Positions 43,601 to 55,549 of a stretch of 64,000 nt of DNA are shown here, one piece after another. Location of the stretch: NCBI RefSeq assembly GCF_000276665.1, contig NW_004955418.1, positions 4,687,714 to 4,751,713 on the forward strand, read 5' to 3'. Position 1 is the first letter of the stretch; every line of letters begins with the position of its first letter. The DNA comes from Chinchilla lanigera. Lineage: Eukaryota > Chordata > Mammalia > Rodentia > Chinchillidae. The position numbers were made by a program, and so were the translations under genes. Under the pieces are notes generated by a model. The model worked only from the letters and a program-made list of their open reading frames with translations. It did no database searches and was not told the origin of the DNA.

Positions 43601-45585
43601 AAGTAAAACAGTAGCTGATCATTTTATCATTCACCATATGATATCCTCTCCACATATAAGTGAATAGAACAAAAGCATAATCTTCCCAATTAGAGTTAAT
43701 TTGGAACAACAGTAGGCTACAATTGTTTCCGTCTTTGATTTCACTGCTTCCGGGGTACAGTCTCCTAGATTCTTGTCTGGAGCCCTGATGGACTCTGTCT
43801 GCTGTGCACAGGAGGAGTGGATACTTTCCATTTCTGTTCTTCATAAATCTCAGTCGTGTCCCCACTCCACCCCTGCCAACGAATTGTTGACAGATGAAGT
43901 TCTCAATGCGTGATACCTGATTAGCACATCTGACTTCCTCTGTACGAAGAGACCCAGGATATTTTACTACGCATTTTAGGTTTTGGCTTAGGTATCTTGT
44001 AGGTCCAGCAAATACTTGTGGGGGAAATATAAGTGTCTGAGTTCCCTTGAGTTTCCAATTCACTGTACCTCATTTGTCTGCTAAAAGCCTCAGCAGTTAC
44101 TTTTGCCAACAGGACAGTCCTACAGCTTCATCAAGAATGGTCCTCTGGTCACATTCAAAAATGACAGATCGTAAGGATGAAGAGTGGATGGAGGTAGCCT
44201 TCCTCTCTCAGAAGTCACGGCATGTCTCATTTCTGTTTCTGTACTTGAGAGCTTACTCTTGCACTTAGAAATTCAAATCTTATAAATTATCCGTCTGTAT
44301 CTCCTGTTGGGGTAGGACCATTACCCTGCTGGCAACTACAAAACTATATTCTATTTAGATGGAAAGTTTATTTATTTCCTATCCAGAGGGAGAAAAATAT
44401 AAGTGAGGAGTCTTTGGTCCCAGATAGCGAGGAACTACTTGCAAATGGGATTAAGAAAAAGGGAATTTATTTGAAAAAATCCTAGTGTAAAGACTGGCTG
44501 CAGTTACAGGGAACCTAGGAATTCAACAAAAAACTTGTCTCTAATTCAGTTATGTTCCCATTCCTATCTCAGTCATCACTCAAGCTAAATGGACTGAAAG
44601 GGAAAACACGTGATTCCTCAGAGCAAAACGTGTCACGTTACTAGAGGGAAGATGAGTGGATTGTAGACAGGAGGAGCAAAAGCCCACTATGCGTGGCCAC
44701 TCCACCTATCACTCTCTATCATCTCAACTGCTGTAATTCCTTCCAGCCACTTAAGCACTAAAATGCCTTTTTTCATCTCTTGTGTTGCTTAATGTTTCAC
44801 TTATGTTAAGCTGAAGCTTTGTTCTTGACACTCAGTATCTATGGCATGAAAATTCATGCTGGACTTCTAATAAGTCCTTAATAAATACTTGCAGCATATT
44901 TGTTCTGGGGGTAGGTTACGGAGTGCATTTCTCACAGGTCGGCATCTAAAGAGGATTAGTTTCTCAGTTTTCAACTCTGATCATGTGCTAATATGTGCTG
45001 TCACAAGAAAGCACTTTAAAATAAGCTATGGGGTATTGCTGTATATTTTATGGAGCATTCCTTTGAAGCAAAACTAAATGTGAAAATGGGTGAGGGTGCC
45101 TAGTTAATCCCTGAGCCGTTTCACTGACATGTAGTGTTGGATTCAGCGTGCTTTCTTTTGCTGTGACATCGCACATCCCGTTCTCTACAGGCAATTATGA
45201 GAAGATTTCAGTGGAGCCCTCCACGAGACTAGACTGCGGGCTGAAAGAAACTGTCAGACAGGCAGCGCCATTTCCTCCCAACTACTCTATGTGACTCTTC
45301 CAACAAAAGAAGGGGTTTTGAGTTCCTCCTTTCACCTGCTTGTCTGGTAAAAATCTCACAAAAAGACATTCTACTTTTAGCCTGAGTTTGAGGCTGGAAA
45401 CTGACTGACACAGTTAGCAGGATGGCTAGAATTGAGAAGGCCTTGTTATATCTGGTAGCTGTGCAGGTTCCACAGTAGGTATGCTGAGTAGAGAATAATG
45501 CCTCTCTTTCTATGCCTCTATAGAAAAACCTAAGGGAATTCATGGGGAGAAAATGGATAGTGTGGCAACAAAAAGCACAGTCGCC
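43601..45585. other. Unique or unassigned sequence, no gene seen
   Basis: A 160-codon minus-strand frame (43581-44063) begins just beyond the L1M and overlaps its end; it shows no domain. The left part could be the L1M 5' region. Nothing else was recognised. Confidence 0.4.
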
Positions 45586-45589
45586 AGAC

Positions 45590-45712
45590 TCGGAACCCTT
45601 GCTCTGCGACTGAGTGGGCTTGTGCCTCAGGTTCCTAACTTCTATAATTGAGCTACTGTGATTAATCAGAATAATGCATGTGAAGTACATAGCAAGATGT
45701 GAGGCATAACTA
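45590..45712 (+). mobile_element. MIR ancient SINE fragment
   Basis: 'ttgtgcctcaggttcctaac' and 'ttctataattgagctactgt' match the MIR 'gcctcagtttcctcatctgtaaaatg' area. It lies inside the 164-codon minus-strand frame at 45229-45723, which argues that the frame is not a gene. Confidence 0.58.
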
Positions 45713-46354
45713 ACCAAAATCATGTATTATTGATATTTTTATTGACTTTGACAGGAAGTTTTAGGGATAGCACCACCAATGATTTATCATCATGGTAATG
45801 AGCTGGTGTGGCTGGGGCCACACAAAAGTGCAGAAAAAGCTTATAAATTCATCTATTTTAGTGTGTCCATATGTATTTTCTCATTAAAGTGCCCAAACAA
45901 ATTATTATGAATATATATAGATCCAAAAGCAGAGACCATCACTAAAAGTTAAGACTATAAATTCTGACAGGAGAAAAATTAGGTGTATATTTCTGTAAGC
46001 GCTCTTGGTGCTCAGGGGTCATACATATGCCAAAATCTCCTTTGGCTGTACAAAATTTTGTTTATTTCTCAAAAATAATTACAAAGTAGTTAGGTGGAAC
46101 TGCTAGTGTTTCACCTATTTATCCTGCATCTGTTTTAATTCTAACTCACCTTTGAAAGTAATTGATATCTAAGTTGTGTCCTTTTCGCTGTGCTCAAAGT
46201 ATTTACTTCATCACTCTTTTCCCACTTTCAACTTTGTCTCTAGGAATCATGCACTTTTATTCATTTGCAAATGATTAAAAATGTGACTAATATGTGCCAG
46301 TCCCTGTACTGGCCCTGTTCGCACTAGAGGAGTACAAAATAAGGAAACAGTGTG
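45713..46354. other. Unassigned spacer
   Basis: Possible weak traces of MIR or L2 (near 45845-45905 and 46270-46340, 'atatgtgccagtccctgtac'), too diverged to call. Confidence 0.35.
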
Positions 46355-46473
46355 GGTTTTTCTTGAGAGAAAGGGTGTCACTATGTAGCCCAGGCTGGCA
46401 TTGAACTCATCACAATCCCCCTGCCTCAGCCTCCTGATTGCTGGGATTTCAGGCGTGTGCCACCACACCTGGC
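46355..46473 (-). mobile_element. B1 SINE, reverse orientation
   Basis: 'gtgtcactatgtagcccagg', 'ctggcattgaactcatcaca', 'cctgcctcagcctcctgatt' and 'gctgggatttcaggcgtgtg' are the complement of B1. Unlike the copies at 15326 and 53757, the second copy of the internal duplication is not evident, so it may be an older type or a deletion. Confidence 0.9.
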
Positions 46474-47045
46474 AGGAAGTAGTGTTTTATTAACATCGTG
46501 GCAGAAACGTGCAAGCATTGTGAGAAAAGAGTAGACTCTGATTCTTAAAGATGGATGTGGTAAGGCAGGGTGCTCAAGAAGCGAAGATGTTGGCCTGACA
46601 CAAAGCACAAAGGTAAGAAGTAGCTTAGCATGGTAGGAAACTACCAACCATTTGATGTTACTGAAATACAAAGTTGAAAATGCTGGCAAAAGTGATCCTG
46701 TATAAGTAGACAAGGGAAAAATAGTGAACGACCTCTATTCCATTTAAGAGCTTAGATTTCTTTCCCCCCTGTACATAGTTGGGAGCCACTGATGGATATT
46801 GAACCAAGAAATAACATGATGAAGTTTCCCACATTAGATCAACTACATTCTGGAGGAAGACATTGAAGGTTATAGCTAAAGGCACTAAGAGTAGACAGCA
46901 ATCTGCATAGTAATCTATGCTACAAACATGAGGACCTCAACGCAGGCAGCGGTAGCTGACAGAGAGAAGGCTAGGGAAGGGATGCCTAAGGAAAGTAAGA
47001 CTTGCAATTCTTCCTAAGGAATCTATTCAAAAACTACCCTAGGAA
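46474..47045. other. Possible ancient interspersed repeat, family not assigned
   Basis: The stretch with 'gggagccactgatggatatt', 'aagaaataacatgatgaag' and 'cattctggaggaagacat' recalls a common old mammalian repeat whose name I cannot assign. No coding evidence. Confidence 0.35.
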
Positions 47046-47049
47046 AATT

Positions 47050-47300
47050 TTTCTCACTTTGGTTTATTGTTTTAGCTATAGGGGTCTCACTATGTTCCAC
47101 AAGATTTTCTTTTTTTTTTTGGTTTTTCTCCAGTAGCGGGACCCGAACTCATGACCTTGCACTTGCCAGGCAGGCGCTTTTGCCGCTGAGCTAAACTCCC
47201 AGCCCCTTGTATGAGCTTTTCTTAAACTCTTTGTCTCTAGCAATCCTTCTGCTTCAGCCTCCTAAATTCTGGGACAAGAGGTATTCATGACTGCATGTGG
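47050..47300 (-). mobile_element. Old B1 SINE, reverse orientation, split by an ID
   Basis: 'taggggtctcactatgttcc' lies left of the ID and 'ctctagcaatccttctgctt' with 'cagcctcctaaattctggga' to its right. Together they make a diverged antisense B1. Confidence 0.65.
47110..47206 (-). mobile_element. ID SINE, reverse orientation, nested in B1
   Basis: The minus-strand ID body is complete from 'ggggctgggagtttagctca' to 'gagaaaaacc' and the A tail. The usual 'ggtaccgg' is changed ('cgctactggag'). Flanks 'caagattttctt' and 'tgagcttttctt' may be a decayed target duplication (three mismatches in 12). Confidence 0.9.
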
Positions 47301-48295
47301 TGATAGAAACACATTTTAAAATGAGATAAAGGTAAAACACAAAAAGAGAGATCAGTAGTCTATATAATATGGGTTCCATATTCCAAGTTATCCTTCTCCT
47401 AGGCTCAGGCTCACATTTTACCCAATACCTAGCTCCATAAATTTTCTTGGCTTCTATCCCTTTTGTGTCCTAAGACAGAAATGGAGAGGGATTGCAGCTG
47501 TCCCTGGAGGTTTCCTCAACTGCCTCCATTCTTCTCCTGTTAAGCATCATGGAGTCAGCTCTTCTGTCCTTGTACTGTGAGGCCATTGCTATGCATCTCC
47601 TCTGACCTCTGCAACTGATAGTTGGGATGCAAACTCTGCTTTCAGGTGAGAAAGTTGCTTCCTTATCTGCTCAGCAACATTTCTCCTTGGAATTTAAGTC
47701 ATTCTTTCTTATCTTTATATTTGTTTCCAGCATCTACTCTGACTGTCATTCAAATTAGAATCTTTCCAATTTTCAACCATAGAAATTCCACTTTGACTTC
47801 TGACCAGTATCTTTTTATTTGGCACGGTTTAAGGGAAGCAAAGTAAATAGCGGAGAGACAAGTCATATTCTTCAGTGGCTACTGGCTTTTTCTCCTATGG
47901 TTCTAAATCAACAAGTCAGCAAAACATCATCCACTGGCCCAATCTGGACTACTATCTCTTTAAATAAAGTTTTATTGGAATACATTCATGCCCACTCATT
48001 CTAGTGCTGTATCACTTTATTGCCTCATAAAGTCTGGCAAAGGTTATCCTAGTTAAAATACCAAGTATCTAAAACAGTATTGTGTGACAAATGTATATTT
48101 TTATTGTTTGTATTTTCATATCCTGCATTTTGTTGGCGATTATTCTTAAAGCAATAAGAATGCTTCTTGGGGAGAAGAATATATCTACAGAACTTTGTAT
48201 TTCTGCCTTGCTAGGCGGGCCTGTCTCTCATTGTTTTCTTTCCATTTCATCTGTATCGCATCCATGTTACCATCTTCTAGCTCCTTCACTCTTTT
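47301..48295. other. Unique sequence, nothing recognised
   Basis: Frames of 74 codons or fewer without motifs. Confidence 0.5.
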
Positions 48296-48299
48296 TGTT

Positions 48300-48740
48300 T
48301 ATTAAAGTGACGAATAAAGCTTTATATAATCATGTGTACAGCATGATGTTTTGATATATGTGTACATTGTGAGATGGCCGCATCCAGCTGATTCACGTAC
48401 ATTTACCACACACACTTATTTATTATGGTGAAACACTTGAAATCTATTCTCATAGCGCTTTTCAAGTACACAATATACTTTTATTAACTATACCCACTAC
48501 AGTATGCTTTAGATTTTGAATTTACTCCTATCCAACAGACATTTGTTATCTTTTGATCAACACCTCCCTTGTCTACATATCCCAAGCTCCCAGTAATCAT
48601 GTTTCTCCTCTCTTCTATTACACAAGTGAATAAGATCATGCAGCACTTCTCCTTCTGCGCCTGACTTATTTCACTTGACATAGTGATCCCCAGTTGAGTG
48701 TTGTTATGAACCACAAGATTTCATTTGTTTCTATTTTTGA
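48300..48740 (-). mobile_element. L1M 3' UTR fragment, reverse orientation (first of three)
   Basis: 'tgtgtacagcatgatgtttt', 'gatatatgtgtacattgtga', 'gtacacaatatacttttatt' and 'gatcatgcagcacttctcct' follow the complement of an L1MA/L1MB-type 3' UTR. Confidence 0.85.
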
Positions 48741-48744
48741 TTGA

Positions 48745-50535
48745 GTGTAACTGAGAAATTACATAGAATAATGTGTACAGCCTCATGTTTTGAGACATAT
48801 GTACATTGCAAAATAATTTCTTTAACAAGCTAATTATCATATCCATCACCTCACATATGCATAGCTGTTCTTAATTTTACAATAGTACAAGTCAAAAAAT
48901 ACTCTTAAACAAAAATGCTCAGCATCTCACATTCAGAGACAGACTAAGAAAGTTAAATGAACGTTATTCAAAATGATTTCTTGATATCTCTTTGCATTAA
49001 TGCATTAATGAAAATAAAAAACATAGACAATGCCATATGCTGTTTTGTAACTTGCCATTTCACTTAAATATAGTGAACACATTTTAGCCTCAATAAGTTC
49101 AGGTCAACATCATGATCTCTTAGTGAATATAACTCATAATTCTTTATGCCATTCTTCCACTTCTTTTTAACTCCTTCCCTCACACCTTTACTTCTTATTC
49201 TACTTTCACGTTGTCATTTCTAGATTCCCCCTTATCTTTCTGAGTCTGGCTTCTTTCACTTAACATGATCTCCACTTTTGTCCATTTTTCTGTGAGTGAT
49301 GCCACTTTGTTTTTCTTAATGGCTGAATAATACTCCATTCATGTACATATACCAAAATTGCTTTATCCATTCATTTGTTGTCCCCATCTGGTTGCACATC
49401 TTATCTACTGTGAATTATTCCACGACACACATGGAAGTGGAGTTTTCCCTGTAGTGTGCTGGCTTTAATTCCTTCAGGTATCTACCGAGGCGTGCTATAG
49501 CTGTGTTGTACCATACTGTTGTTCTATTTTCAGTTTTTTGAGGCACCACTATATTTATTTTCACAGTAGTCATACTAATTTACAAGCCTAATAGCAGTGT
49601 AGAAGACTTCCTTGTTTCCTGCATCCTGACCAACACTTACTGATTTTTGTATTTTTAATAGTTCTTCTGATTAGGTTGAGATGGAATCTCAGTAAAGTTT
49701 TGCTTTGCACTTCGCTCGTGGGTAAAGATGTGGAGCATGTTTTCACGAACTTATACATTCTTTGTGTTTCTTTTGAGAAGTATCTTCTCAGTTTACTTGC
49801 TCATTTATTGACTGAGGTTTTTGTGTTTTGCTAGTGTTAAATATTTTGAGTATTTTGTATATTTTAAATATTAATCCTCTGTCAGTGGAGTGCCTTGCAA
49901 ATATTTTCTCTAATTTTATTCACTGTTTCTTAACTCTGTTGGTTGTTTCTTTTACTGTGCAAAAACTACTTTATTTTATTTGAAGCATACCTCACAAATT
50001 TTATTTTGCTGTTTTACTAGTAGCAGTACTTAGAGCAGAAATATGGGTGCTAATGTTTGTAATGAGGAAAAAGTAATTGCTAATGAATCCATTGTTGCCT
50101 TAGTATTTGGGGTAAGTTGCAAAAGATTTTTTTTTTAATTTGATGTACTCCCATTTGTTGACTCTTTCTATTTATTTCTAGGCTTTTAGAGACATTCAGG
50201 AAAGGTTTGCCTATGCCTTGGCTTCAAGAGTTTCCCCTATGTTTTCTTTCAACAGTGTCCAATTTTCAGGTTTCTGATTCATTTCGAGTTGATTTTTTTA
50301 AAGGGTGAGAGACTGGGAACTAGTCCCATTTTTCTATTCAGTTTCCCAGTACCATTTGTGGGAAGGCTGCCTTTTCTCTAGTGTATGTTTTTGACTCCCT
50401 TTTCAAGAATCAGATGGCTGTGGTTATGTAGGTTTGCTTCTGTGTCCTCTGTCCTAGTCCATTGGTCTAATGTGTCCACTTTTGTGCCAGTACGTTGTTG
50501 ATTTAGCTACACTGGTTTGTAGTAGAATTTGAAAG
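48745..50535 (-). mobile_element. L1M 3' UTR and ORF2 C-terminal fragment, reverse orientation (second of three)
   Basis: It restarts at an L1 3' UTR ('aatgtgtacagcctcatgtt') and runs through 'ttaatggctgaataatactc', 'caacacttactgatttttgt', 'aatattaatcctctgtcagt' and 'ccagtaccatttgtgggaag'. Because it repeats the 3' UTR already present in the first piece, it is a separate insertion. Confidence 0.85.
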
Positions 50536-50544
50536 GATTTCACC

Positions 50545-51655
50545 TTTCTATGGCTAAATAATATTCTGTAATGTTTATGGTCTTTATCCATTCATCAGTT
50601 GATATATATTTCAGTTGTTTCCACATCTTAACTACTATGAGAATTCCTTCATGGGAGTGCAGTTATGTCTTCAACTGACCACTTTTATTAATTATGGTTA
50701 CATCCCCAGTAGGAGGATTGCTGGGACATACAGTAGTTCTATTTATAAGGTTTTGAGGAATTGCTATACTATACCATGTATAGTAGTAAGCAGCGGCTGC
50801 AGTTATTTACATTCCTAGCGGCACTATGCAAGCTTTTCCTGTGTTCTACATCCTTTTGAACCCTTTTTCTTGAGTTTTAAAAAAATAGTCAACAATCATG
50901 ATGTGAAGTCTGTTTAGTTTTGACTTGCATTTCCCAGCAATATTAAATATTTTCTTATGTATCTATTATATGTTTTCTATTAAGAAGCTTTATTTACCTT
51001 CTTTGCCCATGTTTAATTGGATTATTTTGTTGCCATGGAGTTGCTTACATTCTTAATATACATTAAGTAATAACCCCTTAGCAGATGTGTAGCTCTTCTG
51101 TTTGTAGATGATCTTTTCACTGCTTGATTGTATTTTTTTTCCTGTTTAGAGACATTCTAATTAATCTAATTCCATTTGTCTATGTTTTGCTTTTGTTGCT
51201 TTTTTTCTTAGTCTTAGCCAAAAAATTATTTCTGAGATTAATATCATCTAGTTTTCTGCTATGTCTGCATCTGACAGTTTTATAATTCCAGGTCTCATAT
51301 GTAAGTCTTTCTTCACCCACTTTGAGTTATTTTTTAAATAGGAGTTGAGATGAGGCTCTGATTTCATTCTTTTGAGTGTGGAGATCCTGTTTTCCAAACA
51401 CCATTTATTGAACTATTGGTTTTGTCCTTGCTCTATGTCCTGGCATCTTTGTTATTAACTGTCAATGCCTGGGTTTATTCCTAAGCTTTTTCTTTCCTTC
51501 CACTAGATAATGTGTGTTTACACCAGCACCATGCTGTTTGGATTACTGTAAGTTTGTGGATGAATTTGAAATTAGGTAGAGTGATGTCTCTGGCTTTGCT
51601 ATTTTTATTCAATATTATTTTTGTTATTCGGTCTATCATCTTCACATTGATCATA
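50545..51655 (-). mobile_element. L1M ORF2 C-terminal fragment, reverse orientation (third of three)
   Basis: It starts again at 'atggctaaataatattctgt' and passes 'ccattcatcagttgatatat', 'ttgctgggacatacagtagt', 'aataaccccttagcagatgt' and 'ccatttattgaactattggt' to 'gattactgtaagtttgtgga'. It covers the same ORF2 part as the second piece and so is a third copy. Confidence 0.85.
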
Positions 51656-53744
51656 ACCAAAATTCTAGATCTAGCCACAGGTTTCATCCAGGAAGAATCA
51701 GAAAAATGGAGATAGAGAAGAAAAAAACCTTAAAACGCAATTCCAATACCTACTCCATCCATCCCATAAAAAAAGGGAACAAGATGGTTCTTGTTCACTT
51801 TCCTGTGCCCTTACAAAGTTGTCTCACAAAGACAAGATGTCCACGAATAGTTGTGAAAGGAGGAGATAAACTTCAGAGGGATGGGGAAGATAATGAGGGT
51901 GAAAATGATGAGAAATGAGGGCTGGGTTTTCACCAGCAGCTGCTCCTCTGACCTAGTAGCCATTACTTACTATGGAAAAACACTGGATCACAAGAGTTCA
52001 AGGTAACAGTGAGGCAAACATCAAGATGACTTTCAGGAAAGAACTATCCAGGGTTAGTCTTGGCTATATTAGCAGCTTTATAACTCCAGCCACTGTATAT
52101 AATATTATTAGCTAATTAGGTTCAAATCACAAATACCATTTTAAAGTTTAAGTAAATAAGCACCAATATACCTACTTTATTTCCTACTATTCTCATTCTT
52201 GTGGTGTTAGGTAATAATTAATAATTAATAATTTTTGCACTTATTAATTCAGCAGAAGCCTGGCAAATATTTATTTGGTGCTGCACATTCTACAGCAGGT
52301 GAGGGAGCACATTACATATGAGTAGCACATTACTTCTGCTCCTCTGCTGTACGAGCACCACTTGAAATATACACATATTCACAGTGACAGATGACATGAT
52401 AAGTGCTTATCAGTGCAAAGAAGAAAGGTTATTGGACAACAAAGGATGGGTTAATTATTTTTTCTAGCCGAAGAGACATCTAAGTTCATTTAGAAATGGT
52501 TATTTTAGTTGAGCTTTGGGGCTGAAATGTTCAAAACAGAAAAGAGCTGAAGTGCTTATTAGGAAGATGAGGACAGAGTGAGTCAAAATGTATTTTGGAA
52601 ATTGTGAATAATCTGGGTATCTACAATAGGAAGTGTATTAGTCAGGAGTAGGAGGGAGACAAAACAGTGAAGATGGTTGAGGCCACATTAGTAAAGATTT
52701 AGTTTTCACAAGCACTGAGAAGCCATAAGAGAGATTCTCAGGAAAAACTCATTGCTAAATAATATTTGGAGGATCGACAATTTAGCTACTCCTAGGTCAG
52801 CCAGCAAGTGCATCTATAGCATATATGCTTTGCCTTGAGCACTGCTCCTGTCAAGATCCAGTGCCAAAGGGAGTGCTGTGATAGACATCCCCTCCTTAAT
52901 TCTTTTGGCTGCCCGTGCATCAGGGTGCCAAAAGCCCAGTGTGTGAGATGACAAATTATGGGCAGAAACAACTGTTAATCACTCATGCCAAACAAAAGTG
53001 AAGGCTGTGTAGAAGTTCCTGAAAGGTGAACCTTCTTTCAACTACCGAAACCAGCACTTTTTTTATGCTGCTTTTCTTCTTTCAGGATTTCCTTCTACAA
53101 CACTTATTGAAAGGTATCTTGCTCACTGAATTTGTTAGAACCGTTTAAAAAAACTGCACACACAAAACTTCCTTCTCCGATGCTTTTTGTCATGCAGCTA
53201 ACTCAAGGTCCTGAAGGCTGAAAATTTAAGGATCATCAACAGAGCAAATTATTTCCTTTATTTGATGAAATTTGACCTTTATTTCCCCCTATTTTTACTG
53301 ATAGGTGATGTGGTCTTCCAATTTTATAAACACCAATATTATAAAAAGAAACTATCAGGGTCTAATATGCTAGATATCCATTCTAGGAATTGATTGCCCA
53401 GAGGCTAACTTGGAAATAGCTATCTTTGTTCCCTCTCTGTAACTCCTTCAACTGAGAAATGATCTCATCACATGGCTCATCAAGGTCATAGTTCTCAGAG
53501 CAGTTCCCTAAAATGATTAAGGCTGAAAACATTTCTACTTTGGCCCAGGATATTTGCATTGGCACATGTTACTACTCCATCATGCCCATCCACTTTTCCT
53601 CCCATGCAATCTACTTCTACTCAGGCAAAACAAATATCAAAGTGCTGCTTACTTGTCTTCCAAAGGCCTTCAGTATGACTCCTCTGAATTTCAATAGATT
53701 TAAACAATTTGATCTTAAGTAAAAATGAGAAGTGAAATTATTTC
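51656..53744. other. Unique sequence, no gene seen
   Basis: A 70-codon lysine-rich frame at 51706-51918 and a 60-codon minus-strand frame at 53383-53565 have no recognised homologue. An AATAATT-type simple repeat lies at 52211-52233. Confidence 0.5.
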
Positions 53745-53756
53745 CTTGTATGGATT

Positions 53757-53913
53757 TAGTTTTCTTTTTTGTCTTTTTGAGACAGAGGCTAGTTACACAG
53801 TTTGGGCTGGCCTTGAGCTCACTTTGTAATCCAGGCTGGTCTCAAACTTGCAGTGATTCTCCTACCTCAGCCACCTGAGTGCTGGGATTACAGGCGTGCA
53901 CTACCATGTCCAG
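53757..53913 (-). mobile_element. B1 SINE with internal duplication, reverse orientation
   Basis: 'gtctttttgagacagaggct', then the duplicated pair 'gggctggccttgagctcact' and 'caggctggtctcaaacttgc', then 'gtgctgggattacaggcgtg'. Flanks 'cttgtatggatt' (53745-53756) and 'cttgcatggatt' (53914-53925) are a 12-bp duplication with one mismatch. Confidence 0.94.
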
Positions 53914-53925
53914 CTTGCATGGATT

Positions 53926-54890
53926 CTTGATAATGTTAATATCGGCTAGATTTTGATTAATTTTTTGTGGAAGTTCAAATCAATAAGAGATGCAATGCCA
54001 AGTAAAAGAAATATATATCTCAAGAAATGCAGCCAACACCACACATGTTGATTTAAAGTACATCTCTACCTTTAGCATTCAATTGTTTTACTTATGTGCC
54101 CTAGAAAAATGCATTTTCCATAAGGTGATTCCATTCATTCTTTCAATAATTTATTCATTTATTTATTCACTTAATCAATGTCTGAGAGCATCCATGTCAT
54201 CAAATATTTTTTATCTTGATCTTCTGCATTCTCACAACACTTTCTATTCCTTTATTTTACTGTTTATTTAGAATATGTGGCCTCTAAGTACCTCTAATTT
54301 CAAAGAAACAATATGTTGAGACTTTTATGATGCTAAGAAGGTTTATATATGAAGAGTTTTACTACAGTGTTATTTATAGCAAAACATGCATAAACAACCT
54401 AAATATTCAGCAATAGAAAATAGTTTAAAAATGATTGCACACTTATATAATCAGATAAAAAGCCATCTTAATGCTCCTGTGGAATTTTTAATGATGACAA
54501 AATGTTTGTTTTATAATATTGAAAATGATGTGCAAAACTTTATTCCTATATCTAATATAACTCAAATTATATTAAAAATTCATGAATAAAATGTACTGTT
54601 AGTAGTGATAACATTTGAATTAGAAGATTCAGCACATATTTATCTTCTTTATGTATGTTTGCCTCTTCTATATGCTATATAATGAACATATATAACTTTT
54701 ACAATCACAAAATAAAGCCACAGAGGATTTTTGCTTGTTTTTAGCAAGCCAATTCTGTAGCCCTTACTATCTTGCCTCTAGAAAAGACCTCAAAATATTA
54801 AAGAATAGACTGGTTTTCATGGAATTTATAATTTCATATTTTTTTGTTTTAAAGAGAATAAAAAACAATAAAAATGATTCAGAATTTCAA
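53926..54890. other. Unique AT-rich sequence
   Basis: No named repeat is certain. The ATTT-rich patch at 54140-54175 is simple sequence. Frames of 93 codons or fewer lack motifs. Confidence 0.5.
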
Positions 54891-54917
54891 AACATCAGTG
54901 CACATCTGGGCCCCAAG

Positions 54918-55057
54918 AGAGTCAGGTGTGCTCTGTAAACTCCTTGGGGATACTGGACCAGTGCCCTACCTCTACCACCATGGTGGGAGAGCCAGGTGCA
55001 CCCTAAGAACAGCTTGGGGATCCTGGACCCAGTACTCTGCCTTCTGCTGCCATCCTG
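54918..55057 (+). promoter_or_regulatory. L1 5' UTR with two tandem monomers of about 70 bp
   Basis: 'agagtcaggtg' at 54918 recurs as 'agagccaggtg' at 54988. 'ccttggggatactggacca' (from 54942) recurs as 'gcttggggatcctggaccc' (from 55012). The offset is 70 in both places. GC content is well above that of the flanks. Tandem 5' monomers act as promoter units in rodent L1 families such as those of mouse; the same role here is inferred from position. Confidence 0.6.
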
Positions 55058-55191
55058 GGGCAAGCCTGACACCCAGGAAACCCAGGGATCCTTGGGACTT
55101 TTGGTGAGTTGTCCAGAAAGGGAGAGGCTCAGGCTTGGCACTCCACCTCCTGTATTGAAAATGACAAGACAAAGGAGCAAAATGCAATCTT

Positions 55192-55279
55192 TTCTTTGTT
55201 TGTTTGGTACTGGGAATCAAACTCAGGACCTTGCACTTGCCAGGCAGGCACTTATGCCACTGAACTACATCCCCACCCT
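55192..55279 (-). mobile_element. ID-type SINE in the L1 5' UTR, reverse orientation
   Basis: A perfect 15-bp duplication 'gcaaaatgcaatctt' (55177-55191 and 55280-55294) brackets it. On the minus strand it reads 'ggtggggatgtagttcagtg' and on to 'gcaaggtcctgagtttga' and 'cccagtacca', with a short tail. Its body differs from the 'ggtaccgg' copies, so it is a different ID subtype. Confidence 0.92.
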
Positions 55280-55549
55280 GCAAAATGCAATCTTGGAACT
55301 CCACACCACCCAGAAGAAGTCCAGGAGACATCCACATAGGAGAACTTGGATGTCACATCTGCAATTTCTGAAATGATCACAACTGAAGTAAAAAAATAAC
55401 TCTATCTGCAGGAATATCCTTGAAAATAACTAAAAAGAAAAAGACTAAGAGAACTTTTCTTCAATTAATACAGTAAAAGAAATTCTAAGTCGAATTTGTC
55501 AACTTCATCAGGCCATAGAAGAAATCAGATCAGAAATAGTCTCTTAGGT

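Noticed and set aside
43581..44063. 160-codon minus-strand open frame
   Set aside because: It overlaps the end of an antisense L1M and shows no known motif; probably a chance frame in or beside L1 5' sequence.
45229..45723. 164-codon minus-strand open frame
   Set aside because: No domain or signal is recognisable, it is cysteine- and serine-rich in a chance-like way, and a MIR SINE overlaps its start.
51706..51918. 70-codon lysine-rich frame resembling a charged C-terminal tail
   Set aside because: It has no recognisable homologue, no intronless-copy hallmarks such as a poly-A tail with a target duplication, and biased purine composition.
54887..55376. Several overlapping frames of 76-126 codons on both strands
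   Set aside because: They lie in the GC-richer L1 5' UTR and its ID insertion, where stops are rare; not host genes.
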